This document shows, in pieces, positions 49,314 through 58,611 of a DNA stretch of 64,000 nt. The stretch is from Candidatus Desulfopertinax cowenii (GTDB lineage: Bacteria; Bacillota; Desulfotomaculia; Desulfotomaculales; Desulforudaceae). The stretch lies in NCBI GenBank assembly GCA_001899445.1, contig MPOA01000006.1, positions 310,001-374,000 of the forward strand, given 5' to 3'. The notes beneath the pieces were generated by a model. The model saw only the letters and a list, made by a program, of their open reading frames with translations, was not told where the DNA came from and ran no database searches. Each line of letters starts with the position of its first letter. Position 1 is the stretch's first letter. Made by a program: the position numbers and the translations under genes.

Positions 49314-50861
49314 TTGAGCATGTTGCGCATCGGCGGCTTGGCTACCGGGCTGGACACTTACGAAATCATCCGGAGCTTGATGAAGGCGCACCGTAAACCA
49401 GTGGATAAGCTGCAGCAAAAACGCCAGGTTTTGGAATGGCAGCGGGAGGACTACCGCAGCATCAATTCTGCCTTGTTGCATTTCCACCGTAATATTGTTT
49501 CTCCTTTGCAGCTGAACGCACCTTTTCTGTCCAAGATGGCCGAGTCCTCAAACTCGTCGGTGGTAACCGCCACGGTTCCGTCAACGGCCGCCAGCGCCAC
49601 TTACGAGGTCGCGGTGCACCAGTTGGCCACCACCGCCTACAAAACCAGCACGGAAAACATTTCCTTGGATCCCGGAAACCAGATCGACCCGGACGCCACC
49701 CTGGCTTCCCAGAAGCACCTTTTCGCCGTGCCCTGGACCGAGGATCCAGATGGATTCATTAGATTTACGGTTGCGACTTACAGCCAGGACGGCAGTCAAA
49801 AAAGCGAAACCTTTGTGGTCGATCCCGAGGTTGAAAGCCTGAATCAGGTTTTGAAACGCATTTCCGAGAGCACCTTGAGTCTTTCGGCCTTCTACGAAGC
49901 CAGCGCCGACAAGGTCTCCATTGCCACGCGGCACACCGGCGACAACAACTCTCTGGGGGACGAAATCGAGTTTCTGAACGGTGACTTCCTGACCCAGGCC
50001 CTGCGGCTGGAGGCGGCCGTAGAAGCAGGCGGCACTGACGCTAGCCTTACTCTCAACGGTCTGGAAATAACCCGGGCGGCCAACAATTTCACCGTGAACG
50101 AGGTTAACTTCAGTGTTCAGGGTGTAGGCTCCGCCACCATCACCGTAAGCAGCGATACCGAAGCCGTGTTCCAGCAGATCAAAAACTTTGTCGACGAATA
50201 CAATGCCCTCCTGGATCACCTCAATACCGAGTTGCGGGAACCGCGTTATTACAGCTACCCCCCCCTGCTGGAAGACGATAAAGAGAAGTTAACCGAGCGC
50301 CAAATCGACCAGTGGGAGGAAAAGGCCCGCAGCGGGCTCCTGCGGCATGACCCCATTCTTTCTGAAACCGTCACCCAAATGCGCAACGACGTATACAATC
50401 CGGTCTCCGGACTGGAAGAGGGGTTTAGTCATCTGGCGCACATCGGAATCACCGTCGGCAGTTTCTCCGACCAGGGCAAGCTGGTGATCGACGAGGCTAA
50501 GCTGCGCGCAGCCATTGCCGAGGATCCCGAAGCGGTGGCCCAGTTGTTCAATAAGATCGGCGCAACCTACGAGGAGCAGGGCATTGCCCAGCGGCTGGAT
50601 CAGACGCTGGACGCAAGCATTAAGCGCCTGACCGCAAGAGCGGGTCACGACACAACCACCATGTCGTACGACCCCAGTTCCCTCGGCCGGCAAATCCGGG
50701 AAGTGAACGACCGCATCGCCCGAATGGAAGAAAGGCTGGAACAATTGGAAGATCGTTACTGGCAGCAGTTTGCGGCGCTGGAGCAGGCCATCGCCAGAAT
50801 GAACGCCCAGAGCGCCTGGCTGATGCAATACACAAGCGGCTGGCAAAATCAGAATCAATAA
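49314..50861 (+). CDS. fliD: Flagellar filament cap protein FliD
   Basis: Caps the filament and promotes flagellin assembly (HAP2). 515 residues from TTG 49314, with GGGGGAAATA upstream; ATG 49320 is the alternative. The N-terminal MLRIGGLATGLDTYEIIRSLMKA and QQKRQVLEWQREDYRSIN are typical. The C-terminal D0/D1 part has LSETVTQMRNDVYNPVSG, HIGITVGSFSDQGKLVIDEAKL and coiled-coil VNDRIARMEERLEQLEDRYWQQFAALEQAI. A variable middle domain spans roughly residues 150-300. Confidence 0.94.
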   Translation: MSMLRIGGLATGLDTYEIIRSLMKAHRKPVDKLQQKRQVLEWQREDYRSINSALLHFHRNIVSPLQLNAPFLSKMAESSNSSVVTATVPSTAASATYEVAVHQLATTAYKTSTENISLDPGNQIDPDATLASQKHLFAVPWTEDPDGFIRFTVATYSQDGSQKSETFVVDPEVESLNQVLKRISESTLSLSAFYEASADKVSIATRHTGDNNSLGDEIEFLNGDFLTQALRLEAAVEAGGTDASLTLNGLEITRAANNFTVNEVNFSVQGVGSATITVSSDTEAVFQQIKNFVDEYNALLDHLNTELREPRYYSYPPLLEDDKEKLTERQIDQWEEKARSGLLRHDPILSETVTQMRNDVYNPVSGLEEGFSHLAHIGITVGSFSDQGKLVIDEAKLRAAIAEDPEAVAQLFNKIGATYEEQGIAQRLDQTLDASIKRLTARAGHDTTTMSYDPSSLGRQIREVNDRIARMEERLEQLEDRYWQQFAALEQAIARMNAQSAWLMQYTSGWQNQNQ

Positions 50862-50880
50862 CCAGGAGAAGGGATGATCT

Positions 50881-51288
50881 ATGATCGTGGCCAACCCCTA
50901 CGATTTATACCGGCAGAATGCCGTTTTGAACGCCAAACCGGAGCAACTGGTGGTCATGCTTTATGACGGGGCGTTGAAGTTCATCAGGCAAGCAGACCAG
51001 GCGCTAACCAAGAAGGATATTCCAGGGGCCCACCAGGCCCTGGTCCGAACGCAGGATATCGTCACCCACCTCCGGGCCGCCCTGAATGAGGATTACGAAA
51101 TCACCCGGAGCCTGGACGCCCTGTATGCTTACATTTATAATCTGCTGGTGCAGGCCAACGTGAAGAAAGACCGAGACGTTCTGGCGATCGTCGCGCGGCT
51201 GATGAGAGAACTACGGGAGGCCTGGGTGCAGGCCCTAAAAGCAAAGCCAGACGAGGCCTCGCAGGGGAGCGGCCGCAGTGCCGGATAA
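50881..51288 (+). CDS. fliS: Flagellin export chaperone FliS
   Basis: 135-residue, all-helical chaperone that keeps flagellin unfolded before secretion. PYDLYRQNAVLNAKPEQLVVMLYDGALKFIRQA is the diagnostic N-terminal stretch; RSLDALYAYIYNLLVQANVKKD follows. A ribosome site (AGGAGAAGGG) lies in the fliD-fliS gap. It overlaps the next gene by 11 nt. Confidence 0.95.
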   Translation: MIVANPYDLYRQNAVLNAKPEQLVVMLYDGALKFIRQADQALTKKDIPGAHQALVRTQDIVTHLRAALNEDYEITRSLDALYAYIYNLLVQANVKKDRDVLAIVARLMRELREAWVQALKAKPDEASQGSGRSAG

Positions 51289-51793
51289 GATCCCGCGAGT
51301 AGGCGGCAGAAGCCCTTCCGGGTCCGCGCCGGAAGACCGAGACACGCTGGCAACCGCCGCGCCGCTTCGATTGGCGCGGGCGCAACTGGCGATCGCCAAG
51401 CAGATGTTAGAAATCTCTAGAAAACAAAAGGAAACGGCGGCCAGCCTGTCTGATAGGGAGGCGGTGGGCTATTTCCTGGCGTTGGCGGATGAACGCCAGC
51501 GACAGATGGATCGTTTCGATCAAATCCAAAAGGCCCGTTCAAGGAGCAGCTCCTCCCCGGCCGGCGAGGAACCCCAAGTCCAAGTCCTGCGCGAGCTGGA
51601 TGCGGCTACTCAGGGCCTCTTTCAGGAAACAGCCCGGATAGATGCCGTAACCCTCAAAGTCCTGGAAAACAACCGCGAGGCAGCCCGCGAAAAGCTGGAA
51701 AAAATTTGGCGCGGACGGGAGGCCCTCCGCACTTACACGCCGCAGAATCCTACCGCCGACGCCGGGGGAGCGTTTATCGACCGATCAAGGTGA
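51278..51793 (+). CDS. Unrecognised helical protein downstream of fliS
   Basis: 171 residues from GTG 51278, overlapping fliS by 11 nt. It is predicted helical and highly charged, with amphipathic repeats (RLARAQLAIAKQMLEISRKQKETAA) and a basic/Ser-rich linker near residue 90. Position matches where many genomes have fliT, the FliD chaperone, but no clear FliT signature was found. Another choice is a flagellar-export accessory protein specific to this lineage. Its stop abuts the stop of the convergent flaG2 (51793/51794). Confidence 0.65.
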   Translation: MPDKIPRVGGRSPSGSAPEDRDTLATAAPLRLARAQLAIAKQMLEISRKQKETAASLSDREAVGYFLALADERQRQMDRFDQIQKARSRSSSSPAGEEPQVQVLRELDAATQGLFQETARIDAVTLKVLENNREAAREKLEKIWRGREALRTYTPQNPTADAGGAFIDRSR

Positions 51794-52144
51794 TTACTTT
51801 TTCGCGTCGATGATGAGTCCGGCGGAATCGAAGAGATGACGCGCCAGGTCGGGGAGCTCTTCCGGATCCGCTTCGCGGAGTGTTTTGCCGCTGGCCCGGT
51901 CAACGATGCGAATTCGCCGTCGCTTCCCCTCCTGGTCCTGGTTGAAGCGGAAAACCAGTTGTTGGTTAAACAGCTCTGCCAGCCGGTTGAGGTGTTCAAT
52001 CGCCCGGACCAGCGCGCGGAGGTCAGTTGGTACCGGGGTGGTCGCTACTTCGCGCGCTAAAGCCACCCGGTCCGCCCCCTCGCCCCGGCGGGGCAGGGCC
52101 TCAAACTGCGCCAGCGACTGCAATCCGCCAGCCCCGATCTTCAT
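51794..52144 (-). CDS. Second FlaG-like protein
   Basis: 116 residues. The C-terminal LVFRFNQDQEGKRRRIRIVDRASGKTLREADPEELPDLARHLFDSAGLIIDAKK (in segments) has the FlaG fold pattern: a strand pair, then the E-I-P-P-E-like EADPEELPDLA and an ending G-x-x-I-D-x-K. It is the last gene of the flgM-flgN-flgK-flgL set and its stop touches the stop of the opposite gene. It may act with a different filament part than flaG at 48911. Confidence 0.75.
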   Translation of the reverse strand: MKIGAGGLQSLAQFEALPRRGEGADRVALAREVATTPVPTDLRALVRAIEHLNRLAELFNQQLVFRFNQDQEGKRRRIRIVDRASGKTLREADPEELPDLARHLFDSAGLIIDAKK

Positions 52145-52225
52145 GCCTTACCACTCCCGACCCCCACGAACGATCCACATGCGGGAGTGAAATAAACACC
52201 CCCACCACCTTATGAGTTGATAACC

Positions 52226-53176
52226 CTACCGGAGAAAATGCAGCAGGCTGACCTCCAACAGCCGGGTGGTTGCCGCCAGCAACGACTTGTAAACCAACTC
52301 CTCCCGGCCCAATTCAATGGACGCCTTGGCCAGGTCGGTGTCTCCGAGGATAGACTTCAATTCGGTGAGCTGAGCCTCATGAAAGGAAATCTGATCGGTA
52401 AGCATCTCCAACTGGTTGGTCTTAGCCCCCAACTGAGCCCGGAAACTTACCACTTTTTCTAGGTCTTCGTCGATCCCGCCCAGGATGTCGCGGATGCCCT
52501 GGGTGTCCCCGGCCTGCATGCAGTCTCTAAGTTCAAAAAGGCGGTCAAAAAACAGGGCGTGACGGTATCTGGCGTCGGCGGGGTCCTCCACCACCGCAAA
52601 AAGTTCGACATGATCAACGGTCTCGACCAGCAATTCCGCGGTCAGCAAACTGGCCCACCCGTCCGTGGCCGGGCTCGGCCCGCCACCCCCCGGGGGAAAC
52701 GTACCTACATAGTGTACCCATTCCGGCGGGGTTTTTGCCGGGTCCACCCGGCGCTCGAAAAGCGCCTCCGGGGCCGCCTCTCCGCGGACGCTGTTCGCCG
52801 CGGCCACTGCCGAGTTGATCAACCGGTCGACCTCGCGGGCAAGCGCGGCCAGGTCCTCCCCGCTCAAGGTATCGCTGGCCCCCTGCACGGCCAGTTCCCG
52901 GACCCGCTGATAAATATCACCGATTTGCCCCAGAACATTGTCCACCCGGTTCAGCCGGTTGATCTGGCTCTCGATGGTCCGCCGGTACAGGCCGCTTTGG
53001 TCGATCATTGCCTCCAATTGGAAGAGCCGTCCCAAGGCCTGGGGTTCGTCGCTCAGGCGGTTAATCCTGCGCCCGGAGGAAATCTGCTCGTGAATCCTGA
53101 TGGCCCCGCGCGACCGTTTCTGCAACCCGCTCAGCAACTGGTTGTAGAACATGTTATCGGAGATCCGCAAAGACAC
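52226..53176 (-). CDS. flgL: Flagellar hook-associated protein FlgL (HAP3)
   Basis: Hook-filament junction protein. 316 residues. RISDNMFYNQLLSGLQKRSRGAIRIHEQISSGRRINRLSDEPQAL is the N-terminal signature, in segments. The C-terminal FRAQLGAKTNQLEMLTDQI and TDLAKASIELGREELVYKSLL resemble flagellin D0/D1. The variable middle includes a Gly/Pro-rich loop GTFPPGGGGPSPATDG. It is 15 bp after flgK. Confidence 0.93.
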   Translation of the reverse strand: MSLRISDNMFYNQLLSGLQKRSRGAIRIHEQISSGRRINRLSDEPQALGRLFQLEAMIDQSGLYRRTIESQINRLNRVDNVLGQIGDIYQRVRELAVQGASDTLSGEDLAALAREVDRLINSAVAAANSVRGEAAPEALFERRVDPAKTPPEWVHYVGTFPPGGGGPSPATDGWASLLTAELLVETVDHVELFAVVEDPADARYRHALFFDRLFELRDCMQAGDTQGIRDILGGIDEDLEKVVSFRAQLGAKTNQLEMLTDQISFHEAQLTELKSILGDTDLAKASIELGREELVYKSLLAATTRLLEVSLLHFLR

Positions 53177-53191
53177 CTCTCCTTCCTCAAA

Positions 53192-54580
53192 TTAAACAGC
53201 CATCCGGTTAATCAGGGTATCTAGCAGTTCGTCCAGGACGGTCGTTAGCCGGGCCGCGGCTTGGTAACCATACTGGTACTGAAACATCCGGGTCATCTCC
53301 TCGTCCAGGGAAACCCCCGACACCGACTCCCGCAGGGATTTGCTCTGGGCCAGGACCATCTCCTGGTTGGCCAGCCCCTGGGTGGCGTTGTTCAGGTCGG
53401 AACCGATTTTTGCCAGGATACCGCCGTAATAGTACAGAATGGTGGTGTCGCCAGGCATCACCTTTTGTTCCACCAGTTGGGCCACCGACAGCGCTTCCGC
53501 GCTCGTCACCGTGTCCAAAACGGTGTCCACGTTGTCACCCAGGCGGATCACCCCGGCGGCGTCCTCACCCTCATTTACCGGCGCGAAAAACTCTGCTTGA
53601 GCCTCATCACCGAGTCCGCCAACAAGTTCATCATTAACCAGGCTGATCAGTTCCCCGGCCAACGTGTTCAGGTCGGCAGCATAGTCGTCGATGGACGTGA
53701 TCACCGCCAGTGCACCGCTTACCCTACCCCTATCCACCACCACCGGGTCAGGGGTCCCCTCCCAGTTTAACCCGATAGGGTTGTTACTTGCGTCCAACGC
53801 CAGTTCAACCCGGCGGGCCTCAATGGCCCCGGACACTAGGCGCTGGTCCGGGTCGACCGCCAGGCCGAAGTCCACGTTAACCGTTCTGGTAACCGGGTCT
53901 TCGACCACGGTGATAGCCGCATACCCCGCCAATTCTTCAAGCAGGGCGTCCCGGGCATCAAGCAGATCGTTAGGCTGCCCCCCGGCGGCCCGCACCCGGG
54001 CGATCGCCTCGTTAAGATAACGGATCCGCTCCGCCAGACTGTTGATTTCCCAGGCGTATCCTTCCAGCTGCCCGATCATGTCCTCGCGGAGCTGATGTAT
54101 TTCATTATAGGCAAACCGTATCCCGGTGGCCAAGGCCTGCCCCGCACCCTTCACCACGGCCTCCACTCCGGGGTCTCCCGGGTTTTGGCTGAGGTCGTGC
54201 CAGGCACCGAAAAAGTTCATGATCAGACTCTGGAGCCCGAAGTCGGACGGCTCGGGGAAAACGGCCTCCACCCGTGCAAGCCCCCTCTGCAGGTCTTCCC
54301 AGTAACCGACGGAACTGGTGGTGTTCTGGATCAAACGATCCAGGTAGTTGTCCTTGATCCGCCGGATCTCTTCGATACCAACACCTGTACCGATCTGGCC
54401 GGGCATGATAGCCTGTACCGCTGGATTGGACAGCGGGTTAGAAGCGCTCAAAACCACTTCCTGACGGCTGTAGCCGGGGGTATTGACGTTGGCAATGTTG
54501 TGCCCGGTCGTCTCCAGGGCCCGGCGGTGAGCCAAGAGTCCCCGGCGAGCCAGTTCGATGCCGAAAAAGGTCGAAGTCAT
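53192..54580 (-). CDS. flgK: Flagellar hook-associated protein FlgK (HAP1)
   Basis: First junction protein on the hook. 462 residues from ATG 54580, favoured by GAGGGGG eight bases upstream; the frame opens three codons earlier. The N-terminal STFFGIELARRGLLAHRRALETTGHNIANVNTPGYSRQEVVL (in segments) and the C-terminal GVSLDEEMTRMFQYQYGYQAAARLTTVLDELLDTLI are diagnostic. Spacing of 19 bp to flgN suggests cotranscription. Confidence 0.95.
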   Translation of the reverse strand: MTSTFFGIELARRGLLAHRRALETTGHNIANVNTPGYSRQEVVLSASNPLSNPAVQAIMPGQIGTGVGIEEIRRIKDNYLDRLIQNTTSSVGYWEDLQRGLARVEAVFPEPSDFGLQSLIMNFFGAWHDLSQNPGDPGVEAVVKGAGQALATGIRFAYNEIHQLREDMIGQLEGYAWEINSLAERIRYLNEAIARVRAAGGQPNDLLDARDALLEELAGYAAITVVEDPVTRTVNVDFGLAVDPDQRLVSGAIEARRVELALDASNNPIGLNWEGTPDPVVVDRGRVSGALAVITSIDDYAADLNTLAGELISLVNDELVGGLGDEAQAEFFAPVNEGEDAAGVIRLGDNVDTVLDTVTSAEALSVAQLVEQKVMPGDTTILYYYGGILAKIGSDLNNATQGLANQEMVLAQSKSLRESVSGVSLDEEMTRMFQYQYGYQAAARLTTVLDELLDTLINRMAV

Positions 54581-54599
54581 CAGGAACACCCCCTCGACG

Positions 54600-55088
54600 C
54601 TAGACTTCTTTGTTTACCAGCTTGGGATTGTTCCCGGTCGAAGTCACCCGGCCATTCTCCGAGTAAGTCTGCCCTTCACCGGAAAGTATCCGTAATAAGT
54701 ACTGATTAAGGCGTTGAGCGTTCACAATTAACACCCGATTGGTCTCGCTGGCCGCTTTAATGGTCTCCAAAGCTTGGCGTAGTTCCCGGCCGGTGGCCTC
54801 TAACTGTGACCGCCGTGGGTCGGAACAGGTGGCCGTGACTTGGCCCAACGGTGCGTCCGGTGCCAGTCCTTGCGCTTCCGCCAGTTTCCCGCTCAAGAGC
54901 CAACGCTCCTCCTCGATCCGGCGCAAATCCTTCTCCAGGTCAATCAACTGGGCCAAAGACTTCTCAAGCCCTGCCAAATCCGATTCAAGCAGGGCTGCTT
55001 GCTGGGCCATCACCACCGCGTGTATTTCACCGGCCAAAGCCAATTCTTTTTTCAAGCAGGCATTTAACCGCTCAAGTAGTTGTTCCAC
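54600..55088 (-). CDS. flgN: Flagellar export chaperone FlgN
   Basis: 162-residue, mostly helical protein (LLERLNACLKKELALAGEIHAVVMAQQAALLESDLAGLEKSLAQLIDLEKDL, in segments). FlgN binds FlgK and FlgL and delivers them to the export gate. The C-terminal NRVLIVNAQRLNQYLLRILSGEGQTYSENGRV has the FlgN-type N-Y-N-like end. It lies between flgM and flgK, the usual arrangement in Firmicutes. Confidence 0.85.
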   Translation of the reverse strand: MEQLLERLNACLKKELALAGEIHAVVMAQQAALLESDLAGLEKSLAQLIDLEKDLRRIEEERWLLSGKLAEAQGLAPDAPLGQVTATCSDPRRSQLEATGRELRQALETIKAASETNRVLIVNAQRLNQYLLRILSGEGQTYSENGRVTSTGNNPKLVNKEV

Positions 55089-55092
55089 CGTC

Positions 55093-55401
55093 TCACCTTT
55101 CGTCCGGCATCATCCCCACTTCCCGCTCCAGCAGCATTCCGGCGGCGATTCTACCGGGATCCGGCTGGTAGGTGCCGTCCCGGATTTCCGCCTTCAGGCG
55201 TTCCACGACCTCCTCGCGGAAAGCGGGCAGTTCAGCTAGTTTCTGGTGGTAAACCTGCAGTTCCCGGGCCTGGGTGGACAACTCGACGCTGTCCGCCGCC
55301 CGCGACTCGCCCGTCCGGGGACGCTCCCCGGCCTCCCGGCCCGCGGCCAGGCGGCCGTAAAGCCTAGAGAGGTCCACTCCCCCGGCCTTGTTTATCTTCA
55401 C
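55093..55401 (-). CDS. flgM: Anti-sigma-28 factor FlgM
   Basis: Binds and inhibits the flagellar sigma factor until it is exported through the finished hook. 102 residues from GTG 55401, with AAAGGAGTTGG upstream. The N-terminal half is disordered; the C-terminal sigma-binding helices have VELSTQARELQVYHQKLAELPAFREEVVERLKAEIRDGTYQPDPGRIAAGML (in segments), the FlgM pattern including the D-G-T-Y-x-P/V motif. Its own sigma-28 promoter (55442-55469) gives autoregulation. Confidence 0.9.
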   Translation of the reverse strand: MKINKAGGVDLSRLYGRLAAGREAGERPRTGESRAADSVELSTQARELQVYHQKLAELPAFREEVVERLKAEIRDGTYQPDPGRIAAGMLLEREVGMMPDER

Positions 55402-55441
55402 GGCTACCAACTCCTTTGGGCCGAAAACCATCCCTAAACTG

Positions 55442-55469
55442 TTATCGCCTTAAATCTCGGGCGACTTTA
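55442..55469 (-). promoter_or_regulatory. Sigma-28 promoter of flgM-flgN-flgK-flgL-flaG2
   Basis: Minus-strand TAAA (55466-55469), 16-bp spacer, GGCGATAA (55442-55449), with seven of eight bases matching GCCGATAA. It overlaps the last codons of cheB and lies about 40 bp before the flgM start. Confidence 0.7.
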
Positions 55470-56516
55470 CACTTGCCGGAGAATCTCGGCGGCAATTTCG
55501 GCCAGCGGCAGCACGCGGCAGACGGCGCCGATCTCCACCGCGGCCCGGGGCATCCCGTAAACCACGCAACTGCCCTCATCCTGGGCGATGGTGTACCCCC
55601 GGGCCATCTGAATGGCCTTCATCCCCTCTGCGCCGTCCCGCCCCATCCCGGTTAGTAGCACTCCCATGGCCCGCTCGCCGTACACGGCCGCAGCCTGGGA
55701 CATCACCGCGTCCACCGAAGGGCGAAAGCTGCCCGGGGCCAGCGGGGTCGGGTCTTCGGTCACCCCCACCCGGACTTCACCGGGGCCGGGTTTGAACCGA
55801 AAAGCCTTCCCGGAGGGGGCAATCAGCACCCGGCCGGGGACAACCGGGTCGTTATCGGCGGGGTGGCGCACTTCCAGCGCGCAGAGCGCATCCAGGTGTT
55901 CCGCCAGGGAGGCCGTGAAGCCGGGCGGCATGTGCTGCACCACCACCACTGCGGCCCAGAATTCCGCCGGCAGGGCGGTCAGTAGGACCTGCAGAGCGTT
56001 GGGTCCGCCGGTGGAACAACCAATCACCACCAGCTCAATTCGCCGCCTCACCGCCCGCTCCGGCCGCACCTGCGGCCGGCGGGCGGTCACGGGCACTACC
56101 CGGGTTTTGGTTTGCGGCAAAGAGGCCCCGGCCGCCGTGTTGATCTTCGCCGCTAGTTCCGCCAAGATGGCCGGCATTTCGGAAGCCCGGGCCGGTTTCG
56201 GCACAAAGTCAACCGCGCCTAGGGCCAGGGCCTCGATGGCCGCCTTACTTCCGGCCCGAGTGTGGGCGCTGAGCATGACTACCGGCACCGGATTCGTGGC
56301 CACGATTTCCCGCAGCGCCTGGAGGCCGTCCAATACCGGCATCTCCACGTCCATAATGACCACGTCGGGGCGAACCGCCGGAATCTTGGCCAGCGCATCC
56401 CGCCCGTTAACCCCGGTGCCCACCACTTCAAAACCGTAACGCTCGCGGAGTTCCCGGGCGATGAACATTCGGATCACGGCCGAATCATCGACCAGGAACA
56501 CTCTAACCGGCGGCAT
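55467..56516 (-). CDS. cheB: Chemotaxis response regulator / protein-glutamate methylesterase CheB
   Basis: Removes methyl groups from receptors after CheA phosphorylation. 349 residues from ATG 56516, the MPPVRVFLVDDSAVIR family start; the open frame extends to 56537 within cheA. Receiver domain: phospho-Asp56 in VVIMDVEMPVLDG. Methylesterase domain: VIGCSTGGPNALQVLL (catalytic Ser), VVVQHMPPGFT (His) and GMGRDGAEGMK (Asp). It overlaps cheA by 14 nt. Confidence 0.95.
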   Translation of the reverse strand: MPPVRVFLVDDSAVIRMFIARELRERYGFEVVGTGVNGRDALAKIPAVRPDVVIMDVEMPVLDGLQALREIVATNPVPVVMLSAHTRAGSKAAIEALALGAVDFVPKPARASEMPAILAELAAKINTAAGASLPQTKTRVVPVTARRPQVRPERAVRRRIELVVIGCSTGGPNALQVLLTALPAEFWAAVVVVQHMPPGFTASLAEHLDALCALEVRHPADNDPVVPGRVLIAPSGKAFRFKPGPGEVRVGVTEDPTPLAPGSFRPSVDAVMSQAAAVYGERAMGVLLTGMGRDGAEGMKAIQMARGYTIAQDEGSCVVYGMPRAAVEIGAVCRVLPLAEIAAEILRQV

Positions 56517-58599
56517 GGACCACGCCCCGGCGCCCACGGTTCTTCACGATCTCGGAAAGAAGCACGCGGACATCCACGATCAGGGCCACCTTCCCATCCC
56601 CGAGAATGGTCGCCCCCGAGATACCGGGTATGTGCCCTAGGAAATCCCCCAGGGACTTGATGACGATTTCTTGCTCGCCAATGAGCCGGTCAACCACCAC
56701 GCCGACCCGGTCCTTGCCCATCCCGACGGTGACCACGTACAGCTTTCCGTTTCCCGCAGCCTCCCGCTGGCGGAAGAGGCGACCCAGCCGAACCAGGGGC
56801 AGCACCTCGCCCCGGACCACCACTACTTCGCTGTTCTTCAGCAGCTGGATCTCGTCCGCGCCCACCTGGACGGTTTCCACCACGTTGTTCAGCGGGAAAG
56901 CGTACACGTGGTTATCCAGGCTGACCATCAGCGCCCGGATGATGGCCAGGGTCAGCGGCAGCTTGATGGTGACGGTCGTCCCTTGCCCCGGTGTGCTCTG
57001 TATCTCCACGATCCCGTTGATCTGTTCGATCTGGGCCTTAACCACGTCCATGCCGACCCCCCGGCCCGAAATGTCGCTGACGTTCTCGGCCGTGGAAAAA
57101 CCGGCCTGGAAAATCAGGTTCGCGGCCTCCTGGTCGCTCATGCGGCGGATGGTTTCCGCGTCAAATAACTGCTTTTCCAAGGCCTTTGCCCGGAGCTTCT
57201 CCGGGTCCAGGCCCCGTCCGTCGTCCTCCACGATGATCACAATGTGACTCTCCTGGTGGAAAGCCCGCAAAGTCAGGGTGCCGACCCGGGGCTTGCCCAT
57301 TCGGATCCGCTCGGCTGGCGTCTCCAAGCCGTGGTCGATGGCGTTGCGGATCAGGTGGATCAACGGGTCACTGATGACCTCGATTACGTTGCGGTCCAGC
57401 TCGGTGTCCCGGCCCTCGATCACCAGGTTAATCTCCTTGCCCAGCTTGTGGGTCAAGTCTCGGACCATCCTGGGAAAGCGGTTGAAGACCTGGGCGATCG
57501 GGAGCATCCGGGTCATCATGATTTCTTCCTGCAGTTGGCTAGTGATCTGGCCCAGGTGACCGGAAATTTCGTTCAGGGTGTCGATCATTTCCTCGGAACG
57601 GTATTTGGATTCGAGGATGTCGGCAAAACGTTCCAGCCTGATCCGCTCGATTACCAGTTCTCCAACCAGATTCATCAGGCTGTCCAGTTTCTGAACGTCG
57701 ATCCGCACGGTCCGAATCGTTTTCTTCTGAACGTCCGGCTGCGGTTGCGCCGGGAAAGCCTTTGGCTGTTCCGGCTTCCGGCTTGGTTCCGCCGGCGCGA
57801 AAACCCTGTCCTTTAGGGAATCGTCCAACCGGGTAATCGGTTCGACTGTGACGCCGGACACTTCACCGATGTTGCTCAGCAGACCATGCAGGCGGTCGGC
57901 GTCGTCCTGGGACAACCCGATCAGTTCGAACCCTTCATCATACTTGCCCTGTTCAATCTCCTCGGCCGGCGGAACCGACCGGATAATCTGCACCCCCGCC
58001 TTCTCCAGTTCCTGAAAAACCAGGAAAGCCCGCACCGATTTCATCTGGCAGCCGGGGTCGGTATCAACCCGAAGACGGTAAGCCGAAAATCCATGGTCCA
58101 GGGCCTTCCGGATCACCTCCCGCTCGGCTTCCGTCAGGGGCACGACCTCCGCCACTTCCCGCTCCGGGCCGGACGCTGCGGTTTCCGGTCTGATTTGGTC
58201 TTCCGCATCGGCCGCCGGCACATTATCCTGAAACTCCAGCAGCTTCTGCACCACGGGCTGGATGTCGGTACTGCCCTCCGTCCCCCCGGTGACCTCGTCC
58301 CGCAAAAGCTTCAGGGTGTCCAGGGCCTCGAACAACACGTCCACCATCTGGGGCGTGACCTTCAACCGGCCCTCGCGCAATAGAGAAAAGAGATTCTCCA
58401 TCTCGTGGGTAAGCGCGGCCATCTTGTCGTACCCCATCACTCCCGACGAGCCCTTGATGGTGTGCGCCGCGCGGAATATCTCCTGAATGATTCCCGGGGT
58501 TTCCCCTTCCCGCTCGAGGGTCAGGAAGCCGTCGTTTAGAATGTCGATTTTCTCTTCCAGCTCGTCCAGAAAAACCCTGATCTCCTCGGACGAAAACAT
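56503..58599 (-). CDS. cheA: Chemotaxis histidine kinase CheA
   Basis: Autophosphorylating kinase of the receptor array, donating to CheY and CheB. 698 residues. The P1 HPt domain has phospho-His46 in FRAAHTIKGSSGVMG. A P2-like response-regulator-binding region spans about 155-275. P3 dimerisation contains VRIDVQKLDSLMNLVGELVIERIRL. P4 kinase boxes are HLIRNAIDHGLETPAERI (N), VEDDGRGLDPEKL (G1), and DISGRGVGMDVVKAQI (G2). P5, the CheW-like domain, covers the last ~130 residues. It lies 12 bp after cheW. Confidence 0.95.
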   Translation of the reverse strand: MFSSEEIRVFLDELEEKIDILNDGFLTLEREGETPGIIQEIFRAAHTIKGSSGVMGYDKMAALTHEMENLFSLLREGRLKVTPQMVDVLFEALDTLKLLRDEVTGGTEGSTDIQPVVQKLLEFQDNVPAADAEDQIRPETAASGPEREVAEVVPLTEAEREVIRKALDHGFSAYRLRVDTDPGCQMKSVRAFLVFQELEKAGVQIIRSVPPAEEIEQGKYDEGFELIGLSQDDADRLHGLLSNIGEVSGVTVEPITRLDDSLKDRVFAPAEPSRKPEQPKAFPAQPQPDVQKKTIRTVRIDVQKLDSLMNLVGELVIERIRLERFADILESKYRSEEMIDTLNEISGHLGQITSQLQEEIMMTRMLPIAQVFNRFPRMVRDLTHKLGKEINLVIEGRDTELDRNVIEVISDPLIHLIRNAIDHGLETPAERIRMGKPRVGTLTLRAFHQESHIVIIVEDDGRGLDPEKLRAKALEKQLFDAETIRRMSDQEAANLIFQAGFSTAENVSDISGRGVGMDVVKAQIEQINGIVEIQSTPGQGTTVTIKLPLTLAIIRALMVSLDNHVYAFPLNNVVETVQVGADEIQLLKNSEVVVVRGEVLPLVRLGRLFRQREAAGNGKLYVVTVGMGKDRVGVVVDRLIGEQEIVIKSLGDFLGHIPGISGATILGDGKVALIVDVRVLLSEIVKNRGRRGVVHAAG

Positions 58600-58611
58600 A
58601 ATAGCCCTCCC

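Noticed and set aside
55612-56439. 275-codon plus-strand frame opposite cheB
   Set aside because: CheB on the minus strand has complete catalytic and receiver motifs; the opposite frame has low-complexity Ser/Arg/Pro composition.
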